This document shows, in pieces, positions 58,963 to 64,000 of a stretch of DNA of 64,000 nt. The notes under the pieces were generated by a model. That model was not told where the DNA came from. It saw only the letters and a program-made list of their open reading frames with translations, and searched no databases. The DNA comes from Henriciella mobilis. Lineage in GTDB: Bacteria > Pseudomonadota > Alphaproteobacteria > Caulobacterales > Hyphomonadaceae. The stretch covers positions 224,274-288,273 of the forward strand of contig NZ_QWFZ01000006.1 in assembly GCF_003576315.1 (NCBI RefSeq). Reading direction: 5' to 3'. The position numbers and the translations under genes were made by a program. Each line of letters starts with the position of its first letter. Positions within the stretch are counted from its first letter, which is position 1.

Positions 58963-59490
58963 ATGTCACCTATCAAATATGCGATGCTGTTTGGCATCCT
59001 CGTGCTCGGCCTCGCGTCCTGCGTCGCCTGTACACAGCTCAACGATGTACGCTCGAAAGTCGGCCTGCCGCCGGTCGCCGACATCTCGGCGGCGTGCGAG
59101 ACCCTGCCAACCGAGACGGCGGAAGCCTCGGAAATCGCCCGCACGGGCAACCGCGTGGCCTGTGAGGCCTTTGCAGGCCTGCTCGGCTATGAAGTGGCCC
59201 AGCAAAGCGTGATCAGCCTGCAGGAAGCCGCTGACGGCTCTGGCGACGAGGCCCTTATCAAGGCCGCGATCAAGGCCGGCGAGATCGAGGCGAAGGCCGC
59301 GCCGGTCGCCCAGGCCCTCAACCGGGCGATCGATGCCTTTGTTTACCTGCACGGTGAGGTCGTCCGCTACGAGGCTGAAGGTGTGCCGCCACCCCAGACG
59401 CTGCTGATCGAAGCGGCGGCTGCCTATGGCACGCTCACCGACAAATGGGCGGCCGCGAAGCCGATCTTCGACCAGCTCGGCGAGATCTAG
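58963..59490 (+). CDS. Hypothetical exported or lipoprotein in the lysis region
   Basis: This 175-residue protein starts with a signal or lipoprotein peptide (FGILVLGLASCVAC). The mature part is helical (EALIKAAIKAGEIEAKAAPV). In the lysis region it could be an outer-membrane spanin-type partner, but it is longer than usual and no spanin feature is decisive. Confidence 0.6.
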   Translation: MSPIKYAMLFGILVLGLASCVACTQLNDVRSKVGLPPVADISAACETLPTETAEASEIARTGNRVACEAFAGLLGYEVAQQSVISLQEAADGSGDEALIKAAIKAGEIEAKAAPVAQALNRAIDAFVYLHGEVVRYEAEGVPPPQTLLIEAAAAYGTLTDKWAAAKPIFDQLGEI

Positions 59491-59565
59491 CCCCGAAGGT
59501 CTGGCGGCTGCGCGCCGCCAACGCCAACCCACCAAAAAAACCTCCTATCCTGAAAGGATATTCCC

Positions 59566-59880
59566 ATGGCTATCAATCTTTCCGCCTGGCTGACGATGAT
59601 CGATCGCGCGGTTACTGTCGCTCGAATCTTCGAGGGCCAGAACAAGGTGATCGACACCGCCCTCGAAATCGTCGAGAGCGCCACCCGCTACACGCGGCTT
59701 GGGCTCCAGCTCGACGAGGACATGGCCGCCGCCGTCCAGGAAGCGGCCGATCTCCTGCAGCAGATCATCGACGAGAAGGGCCAGGTCGACGCGGCCGCGC
59801 TGGATGCGCAGCTCGAGCGGCTGAAGGCCAACTCTGCGGAGATCTCGGTCAACACCGAAAAGCTCAAAGCCCAGCTTTGA
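59566..59880 (+). CDS. Small helical phage protein
   Basis: This 104-residue protein follows GAAAGGA. It has an amphipathic N-terminus (MAINLSAWLTMIDRAVTVAR) and a C-terminal coiled coil (ALDAQLERLKANSAEISVNT). A role next to the holin candidates is likely. No family is recognised. Confidence 0.55.
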   Translation: MAINLSAWLTMIDRAVTVARIFEGQNKVIDTALEIVESATRYTRLGLQLDEDMAAAVQEAADLLQQIIDEKGQVDAAALDAQLERLKANSAEISVNTEKLKAQL

Positions 59881-59888
59881 CGCCCGCC

Positions 59889-59953
59889 GACGCCTGATAG
59901 GCAGGCGTCAGGGAGCAGCCGGGCAGGGGCATGGGGGCTGTCTGCCCGGCTGC
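59889..59953 (+). terminator. Two perfect hairpins between lysis genes
   Basis: GACGCCTG (59889-59896) pairs with CAGGCGTC (59902-59909). GCAGCCGGGCA (59915-59925) pairs with TGCCCGGCTGC (59943-59953). The T-run is short (GTTTCTC), so either a terminator or an RNA processing/stability element is possible. Confidence 0.55.
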
Positions 59954-59978
59954 GTTTCTCTCCAAGCGGAGGTGAAAA

Positions 59979-60398
59979 ATGATCGCGATGGTCCACGACC
60001 TTACGCAGTTCATCATCATAGTCGTCTACCTTTTCGTCGCCCTCAGCGGGCTCGACGCCCTGTCGGCGCTGCATGCCCGTGCGCCGTTCCGCGCTGTAAA
60101 AGCGGCGAGGATCCTCGGCGGCTACCTTCTCGCGCTGCTCTGTCTGCGCCGGTATGAATGGCCAGCTGACAATGGCGTCAAACATGTCTGGTTCTTTGCT
60201 GCCGTGGTCTCGACCATGGGCGGCATCGCCATGGCGACTCTCAACATCGAATACCTGATTGCCCGTTCCGGCGACCGGCTGGGGACACTGACCTCGCTTC
60301 GCTGGCTGGCAGCCCACTTCGCCGCCGGCATGGCGGTCATCGGTTTCCACGCGGCCCTCAGATCAGGCGCAATCAACAAGCCGGAGCCTCAAGAATGA
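59979..60398 (+). CDS. Four-helix membrane protein, holin candidate
   Basis: ATG 59979 follows GGAGG. The 139-residue product has about four hydrophobic helices (FIIIVVYLFVALSGLDALSA, LLALLCLRRYEW-type, MGGIAMATLNIEYL, AAHFAAGMAVIGFHAAL). Position close to the endolysin makes it a holin candidate. It overlaps the next membrane gene by 4 bp. Confidence 0.6.
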   Translation: MIAMVHDLTQFIIIVVYLFVALSGLDALSALHARAPFRAVKAARILGGYLLALLCLRRYEWPADNGVKHVWFFAAVVSTMGGIAMATLNIEYLIARSGDRLGTLTSLRWLAAHFAAGMAVIGFHAALRSGAINKPEPQE

Positions 60399-60712
60399 AA
60401 CACCTGCTACAGCAGCTGGGCGAAATGTTCTTCCTCGCCTGCGCCGCGGTCGGGGCCGGGTACCTGGTCCTGAGCGAATGGCAGAGAAAGCCGCGCCTGG
60501 CCTTTTCGGGTGTGCTGTTTGCGCCAGCGGTCGGCTGGGCTCTTCTGCGGGTGAGCTGGTTTCCGGCCGATCTCGTGCCCGTCGCTGTCCTGCTGGCCGC
60601 CATCACCGCGCCGACAACCTTGCTCTGGCTGCATGGAAAGACGTTGCGCGAAGCGCTGGAGGACGTTCTCAACGCGGCAAAGCGCCGGAAGAGAGACGGC
60701 GAAGACCAGTAA
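60395..60712 (+). CDS. Three-helix membrane protein, holin or antiholin candidate
   Basis: This 105-residue protein (MKHLLQQLGEMFFLACAAVG) has three hydrophobic helices and a basic C-terminal tail (NAAKRRKRDGEDQ), as in class I holins. It is the last gene of the rightward late operon. With the overlapping upstream gene it could form a holin/antiholin pair. Confidence 0.55.
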   Translation: MKHLLQQLGEMFFLACAAVGAGYLVLSEWQRKPRLAFSGVLFAPAVGWALLRVSWFPADLVPVAVLLAAITAPTTLLWLHGKTLREALEDVLNAAKRRKRDGEDQ

Positions 60713-60738
60713 GGCCACCGACATTTCAGGCATGAAAA

Positions 60739-60770
60739 AGCCCCCGGCCTTGCGGCTGGGGGCTCTTTTT
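60739..60770. terminator. Bidirectional terminator ending the late operon
   Basis: AGCCCCC-GGCC and GGCT-GGGGGCT form an 11-bp stem with AAAAA on the left and TTTTT on the right, so it works for both converging transcripts. Confidence 0.88.
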
Positions 60771-61483
60771 TATGCGCGAGACCTCGCTTTGACCTTGGCC
60801 CACGCTTTCTGATCCCGTTCGTCCATCACCTTCGGTTTGAAGACATGGACGTTCTTGCCTTGGGGCACAGGGACGCGCTGGGGCGATTCCTGCGGTTCGG
60901 GGCGGTGTGTGCGTCCCAGTCCGCCAAAAAGCATCAGCAGGGCGAACTGAGCGGCCGCGAAGGCCGACATGACCTGCCAGAGTTCGAAGCGGGTCGTTTC
61001 CGATGCTTCGAGTTCGGTCTTCAGCAGGGTGATATTCTCGCCAAGCTTTTCCTGCGTGTCCAGGTAGGTGTCCTTGTTTCGGATCTCCCCCGTCGCGCTC
61101 GGATTGGGCAGGGAGACCAGCTTGTCCAGCATCGCGTCGTAGCGAGCCTGGGCCTCTGTCGCCCCATTCGTCAGCCGATCCAGCTCTTGCAGCCCGTAGG
61201 CGTTCTGGACGCAATCGAGCCCCATGAAGATGAAGGCCCCGACGAACATCGCAGCATTGCGCTTGATGCCCGCAGCGATCGCTCCGAAAGCGCCGGCGAA
61301 GGACACGGCGACGGAAAGCCCAATCAGGCCCCAGCGTACCGCATCCGGCTGATCGGCCAGCCTCACATGCCAGTAAAGGCCGGAGACGAAGGCAAATCCC
61401 GCGGTGACCGCAAGCAGGACGGCACCTGCTATCAGGATCAGTGTTGCGCCGGCCACCCCGGCGCTGGTAGGTTGTTTCGTCAT
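60770..61483 (-). CDS. Membrane protein with periplasmic/cytoplasmic helical loop
   Basis: The ATG at 61481-61483 (MTKQPTSAGVAGATLILIAG) has GGAG upstream and gives 237 residues. An earlier in-frame ATG adds four residues. Three hydrophobic helices lie in the first 100 residues. A helical domain (about 105-165) follows, then a fourth helix (AFAAAQFALLMLFGGL) and a basic Pro-rich tail. It is in the rightmost accessory region. Its role is unknown. Confidence 0.65.
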   Translation of the reverse strand: MTKQPTSAGVAGATLILIAGAVLLAVTAGFAFVSGLYWHVRLADQPDAVRWGLIGLSVAVSFAGAFGAIAAGIKRNAAMFVGAFIFMGLDCVQNAYGLQELDRLTNGATEAQARYDAMLDKLVSLPNPSATGEIRNKDTYLDTQEKLGENITLLKTELEASETTRFELWQVMSAFAAAQFALLMLFGGLGRTHRPEPQESPQRVPVPQGKNVHVFKPKVMDERDQKAWAKVKARSRA

Positions 61484-61576
61484 TCGAAACTCCATTGAAT
61501 GTCAAAGAGCCGAGAGGGATGCGACCCCTCTCACCTCAAAACCCGGCCCGCTAGAAAGCGGGTCCGGGCGAGGCGG

Positions 61577-61657
61577 TTAGCGGCGCTTGATTCCTGCGAG
61601 ACCACCGGCAACGGTGAGAACGACGAGGATAGCGCCGAAGAGAAGTGTTCCAGTCAT
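61577..61657 (-). CDS. 26-residue single-helix membrane peptide
   Basis: GAAGGA precedes the ATG at 61655-61657. The peptide MTGTLLFGAILVVLTVAGGL ends AGIKRR, one helix with a positive end. It belongs to a string of such tiny minus-strand genes. Confidence 0.5.
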   Translation of the reverse strand: MTGTLLFGAILVVLTVAGGLAGIKRR

Positions 61658-61731
61658 TTCAGGTCCTTCGGTTTGGCCGGTCACCCGGCACCCCGAAACC
61701 CCACCGCCATGACGCGAAGTGGGGCCGGGAC

Positions 61732-61821
61732 TTACTTTTTCTTCTCCTCGAAAAGCGCCTCGAAAAACGCGGTCCCGATTGTGAAGGCGACCAGGGAAAT
61801 CATGATGGTCGTTGCTGTCAT
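61732..61821 (-). CDS. 29-residue single-helix membrane peptide
   Basis: AAAGGA precedes the ATG at 61819-61821. The peptide MTATTIMISLVAFTIGTAFF continues EALFEEKKK. Like its neighbour it is a small membrane peptide of unknown role. Confidence 0.5.
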   Translation of the reverse strand: MTATTIMISLVAFTIGTAFFEALFEEKKK

Positions 61822-61852
61822 CAGAGTGTCCTTTCCTGTTCTGATAGGGTTA

Positions 61853-61915
61853 ATGTAGTGCATACGTAGTGCATGGTCAATGGGGTATTGCAAAAAAGTT
61901 TGCAATGCACTACAT
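61853..61915. promoter_or_regulatory. Operator region of the RHH pair
   Basis: ATGTAGTGCAT (61853-61863) is the exact reverse complement of ATGCACTACAT (61905-61915). A third half-site TAGTGCAT lies at 61867-61874. A further 7-bp dyad TTGCAAA/TTTGCAA is at 61888-61905. The sites stand just upstream of the RHH gene and also near the minus-strand membrane peptides. Confidence 0.72.
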
Positions 61916-61922
61916 ATTTTTC

Positions 61923-62108
61923 ATGAGCACCGATTATGTCCCCCGTTCGTTTAGGTTCACGCCTGAAGAGGCCGAACTCCTGGATCAACTGAAGGAAGAG
62001 TATGGCAGTTACAAAGCCGCTCTGATGGCCGGGCTCCGCTCGCTCAAAGGGGAGAGACAGCCAGTCACAAAAGCCGATGTTATGGCGTGGGTGGAGCAGC
62101 AAAAATGA
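61923..62108 (+). CDS. Small ribbon-helix-helix-like protein
   Basis: ATG 61923 gives 61 residues. SFRFTPEEAELLDQL is followed by GSYKAALMAGL and a conserved tail ERQPVTKADVMAWVE. The strand-helix-helix order suggests an RHH DNA-binding fold. The whole domain recurs as the C-terminal third of the next gene. It probably binds the operator repeats just upstream. Confidence 0.68.
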   Translation: MSTDYVPRSFRFTPEEAELLDQLKEEYGSYKAALMAGLRSLKGERQPVTKADVMAWVEQQK

Positions 62109-62557
62109 ACAGCTACCTCTACATCATGGAAGCACCTGATGCGATCAAGATTGGCTATTCGCACTCGCCAGTTGATCGCCGTGCCTCTGTTGCGACTCAA
62201 TGGAAGGTGCCGCTCAACCTCAAAAGGACCTATCGATTAGGGGACGATCCGGCATCTGCAGAGGCGGCGGTGCATGCAAAGCTCGCAGGCTTCCGGCGAA
62301 ACGCCGAATGGTTCGAGTTGAGTGTCGAAGACGCCCATGAGACGATCTCTCGGATGGGTTTTGAGGAGTGCGACCCGCCGAAATCAAAAGCGTCGGTATT
62401 CCGGTTTTCCGATGATGAGTTGCGCCTCCTGGAGCGGCACGCGCAGACCTATGGGAGCCTGAAGGGGGCACTCATGGCGGGGCTACATGCTCTCGACGCC
62501 GAGCGGCCACCGGTCACAAAGGCCGACGTCCTTGCATGGGTAGAGGAGCACGGGTGA
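62105..62557 (+). CDS. GIY-YIG (T5orf172-like) nuclease domain fused to an RHH domain
   Basis: This 150-residue protein starts MNSYLYIMEAPDAIKIGYSH, with SPVDRRA and later EAAVHAKLAGFRRNAEWFEL, the T5orf172/GIY-YIG pattern in which the short first motif is followed by IKIG, an Arg, and a final Glu. The last 55 residues (SVFRFSDDELRLLE, GSLKGALMAGL, PPVTKADVLAWVEEHG) repeat the previous gene. It overlaps that gene by 4 bp. Confidence 0.75.
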   Translation: MNSYLYIMEAPDAIKIGYSHSPVDRRASVATQWKVPLNLKRTYRLGDDPASAEAAVHAKLAGFRRNAEWFELSVEDAHETISRMGFEECDPPKSKASVFRFSDDELRLLERHAQTYGSLKGALMAGLHALDAERPPVTKADVLAWVEEHG

Positions 62558-62643
62558 CCTCTCAGCTCGCCGGCGCGTTGGCTGCGGCAGTGGTCTTCCT
62601 GGTCTGGCTGGTCCTGACGATCCACCGGCGGCCGCGCCGCTAG
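62554..62643 (+). CDS. 29-residue single-helix membrane peptide
   Basis: GTG 62554 follows GAGGAG and gives MTSQLAGALAAAVVFLVWLV and a basic end (HRRPRR). It overlaps the GIY-YIG-RHH stop by 4 bp and is convergent with the next gene. Confidence 0.45.
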   Translation: MTSQLAGALAAAVVFLVWLVLTIHRRPRR

Positions 62644-62852
62644 TCGTTGGCCCAGCCGCCAACCGATGGGGCGGGAGGCTGAACCTTGCGCGTTTTAGAG
62701 TCCAAGTGACGCTGAACCGCCTTCTCCACGATCTCCGCAAGCTCGGATGCCGCTCGATCGCCGATGGTTGGATTCCGGTCCCGAAGGCCGGCCCGCACGC
62801 GCTTTGGTGCGGACCGGATTGCAACATAAATAGTGGTGCGCAAGTCGCTCAT
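62640..62852 (-). CDS. Small basic DNA-binding-like protein
   Basis: ATG 62850-62852 gives 70 residues (MSDLRTTIYVAIRSAPKRVR). It has a helix rich in Arg and a coiled C-terminal half (ELAEIVEKAVQRHLDSKTRK). The start has no strong ribosome binding site. It could be an RHH variant. No definite family is recognised. Confidence 0.5.
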   Translation of the reverse strand: MSDLRTTIYVAIRSAPKRVRAGLRDRNPTIGDRAASELAEIVEKAVQRHLDSKTRKVQPPAPSVGGWAND

Positions 62853-62892
62853 GGCGTGTGTAAACACCAAGAACAAAACATGCACAACCGTC

Positions 62893-63177
62893 TTATTGGT
62901 TCCAGTTCCTCTGGATCCGCTGCTCGGTGAAGTCGTTGACGTTGAACCAGTAGGCAACGTTCGTCGCAGCATCGACGACGTAGAGGCTGTCATTCTGGTC
63001 CATCACGCTCCAGATAGCTTCTCCGACTTCTTTTGGCGTGTACGGGCTTTTGAGGTACCAGAATGAATAGTGGACCTTGGCGGGAACGCCGAGCCTCTCC
63101 AGCACCTTTTTGATAGCGTCGTATTTCTGCCCTGGTGAGTACAGGTCGTAGGAAATGTGAAGGTTGTGCTCTGCCAT
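62893..63177 (-). CDS. Stand-alone Cas2/SinR-like ferredoxin-fold protein
   Basis: This 94-residue protein starts MAEHNLHISYDLYSPGQKYD, followed by a helix AIKKVLERLG, then SFWYLKSPYTPKEVGEAIWS and QNDSLYVVDAATN. The pattern I-S-Y-D-L ... W-x-L-K-S ... D-x-N-D-S-L-x-V fits the small SinR/Cas2-like family. No CRISPR array or other cas gene is present. GGAAAAAA precedes the ATG. Confidence 0.65.
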   Translation of the reverse strand: MAEHNLHISYDLYSPGQKYDAIKKVLERLGVPAKVHYSFWYLKSPYTPKEVGEAIWSVMDQNDSLYVVDAATNVAYWFNVNDFTEQRIQRNWNQ

Positions 63178-63214
63178 TTTTTCCTCTCATGGCGCAGACC
63201 GAGAGGACTTGACC

Positions 63215-63323
63215 GGCTTGGCGGCTTTCACCAGTCTGGTGGAGGCGCTAGTCGCCAAGCCCCCTCGGGGATTGATACAAGAGCCCGTACTGATCGCCTT
63301 CCAACGCAAATCGGTGCGGGCTC
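63215..63323. other. Structured non-coding stretch
   Basis: GGCTTGGCG (63215-63223) pairs with CGCCAAGCC (63253-63261), enclosing CACCA/TGGTG (63229-63241). GAGCCCG (63281-63287) pairs with CGGGCTC (63317-63323). No protein frame is convincing here. A small RNA or mRNA leader/trailer structure is possible on either strand. Confidence 0.45.
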
Positions 63324-63440
63324 ACCCCTCAAGCTTTCCGAATTTGTTCTTCTCGGCAAGAGGGATGGTTCGGAGTGTTGCGCGCGCAACGTTGCAGTTG
63401 CATTAACAAATGGTTTACGCCCCGCGGCGCGGAAGGCACA

Positions 63441-63845
63441 TCATCGCCCACTGCACCACGCCGGCTTCGGATCACCGCCATCATAGTCCCAGCGCCTCAG
63501 GACGCCGCGTCCGACCATCTCGTCGCCGACGTTTCGGCCATCGACAAAGAGATCCACGACAAGGCGTCCGTATCGGTCCTCGCCATACTCCTTGCCGAAA
63601 TAGGCAAACTTGCCGCGCGTGAACTCGACGACCTCTTCCTTCGCCTCGTAGCCCAGCTCTCGCTCATGCTCGCATTCGGCTCCGCCATAGGCACCGACAC
63701 CGCCCGTTTCTGGCGCGTCGACCCCGTGAAGCCGGAAGTCCTGACCGTTGAGCCGCCCGCTGTCACCGTCCGACCAGTAGAGGGACGAAGTCGACTCCGG
63801 AGCGCAGGCGGCGAGAAGAAGCAGGGCGGGAAGTAGCTTTTTCAT
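63441..63845 (-). CDS. Thermonuclease-like lipoprotein, phage copy
   Basis: ATG 63843-63845 gives 134 residues with a lipoprotein signal (MKKLLPALLLLAAC). The SNase-like fold shows SDGDSGRLNGQDFRLHGVDA, with the DGD and the Arg, Asp-Ala-Pro-Glu block, then EDRYGRLVVDLFVDGRNVGD. The last gene before attR, it points inward. It may substitute for or add to the chromosomal nuclease at 11459-11962, which it resembles only in fold. Confidence 0.82.
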   Translation of the reverse strand: MKKLLPALLLLAACAPESTSSLYWSDGDSGRLNGQDFRLHGVDAPETGGVGAYGGAECEHERELGYEAKEEVVEFTRGKFAYFGKEYGEDRYGRLVVDLFVDGRNVGDEMVGRGVLRRWDYDGGDPKPAWCSGR

Positions 63846-63983
63846 GGCCGGGATATGGGCACAAATTTTTCCGTCAAACAATAGGATGTTCTGCAAGTGT
63901 TCTCGGCTTTTGAGGCTGTGGAGTGACGGAAAAAATCGGAATGAACTGCAGCATCTTCAACAGTGTGCGCATGATCCGCCGAT

Positions 63984-64000
63984 AGGTTACGAAAACCTTT
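63984..64000. repeat. Probable attR core
   Basis: The same 17 bases as 12005-12021 stand at the last positions of the window. The base before the repeat differs from the left copy, so the shared core begins at 63984. It may extend beyond the window. Confidence 0.85.

Larger units (their letters stand above)
12005..64000. mobile_element. Complete lambda-architecture siphovirus prophage
   Basis: The element is bounded by the 17-bp direct repeats. It contains integrase, recombination genes, repressor/Cro switch, replication accessory genes, terminase, portal, capsid, head-tail joining genes, tape measure, tail tip, endolysin and holin candidates in the usual temperate siphophage order. No essential module looks broken. 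The right repeat ends exactly at the window edge, so attR may extend beyond it. Confidence 0.9.

Noticed and set aside
12005..64000. tRNA genes or a tRNA attachment site
   Set aside because: I found no cloverleaf. The att core lies in the upstream region of a nuclease gene, not in a tRNA.
1..64000. CRISPR array
   Set aside because: No regularly spaced direct repeats were seen. The Cas2-like gene stands alone.

Overview
The window reads as a high-GC alphaproteobacterial chromosome, most like the Hyphomonadaceae/Caulobacterales group, carrying one essentially complete integrated siphovirus prophage. The taxonomic guess rests on purQ/purL, a bacterial peptidase M2 (ACE-like) lipoprotein, DUF3089 and DUF418 proteins, and on a DUF2312/GapR protein and DUF2213/DUF1073/DUF2280 phage families that are typical of alphaproteobacteria. 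It is an inference from gene content, not a database match.

Positions 1 to about 12,000 are host chromosome: the 5' end of a TrhO/YceA-type tRNA hydroxylase, an entericidin-like peptide, purQ, a DUF418 membrane protein, a GNAT protein, a DUF3089 lipoprotein, a D-amino-acid-oxidase-like flavoprotein whose domain order looks circularly permuted, a lipoprotein, purL, a peptidase M2 lipoprotein and a thermonuclease-like gene. A 17-bp direct repeat at 12005-12021 and 63984-64000 marks the likely attL and attR, so the prophage fills the rest of the window.

Prophage layout. (1) 12.2-20.7 kb, minus strand: a leftward early operon ending in the tyrosine integrase, with RecT-like annealing protein, RecE-like nuclease, a DnaQ-like exonuclease, a J-domain protein and many small genes. 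(2) 20.7-22.1 kb: a lambda-like immunity switch. It has a LexA/S24-type repressor with a co-transcribed membrane protein, a divergent Cro-like gene, and ATAGG/CCTAT operators at both early promoters. (3) 22.1-29.4 kb: rightward early genes, including a VRR-NUC nuclease, a DUF1376-like replication protein, a GapR-like protein and a DnaA-domain-IV-like protein. (4) 29.4-45.8 kb: a promoter-terminator pair and then the head and connector genes. This block has TerS/TerL, a portal fused to an Acb1-like 2H phosphodiesterase, a minor head protein interrupted by an intein, a glycan-modification-like cassette, a DUF2213 protease/scaffold, decoration and capsid proteins, an HNH gene and the head-tail joining genes. 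(5) 44.7-60.7 kb: tail genes (tube, -1 frameshifted chaperones, tape measure, tail tip), lysis candidates, and an inserted immI-like repressor/antirepressor cassette. (6) 60.7-63.9 kb: small membrane proteins, an RHH plus GIY-YIG-RHH pair, a Cas2-like protein and a phage-borne thermonuclease lipoprotein beside attR.

The most unusual feature is at 34899-35870. An in-frame intein interrupts the minor head protein at its conserved cysteine. Almost all of the intein DNA is also an open antisense gene, codon-aligned, for a 305-residue protein with helix-turn-helix units and a PD-(D/E)XK/Vsr-like nuclease core. If real, the homing endonuclease is written on the back strand of the splicing domain that carries it.
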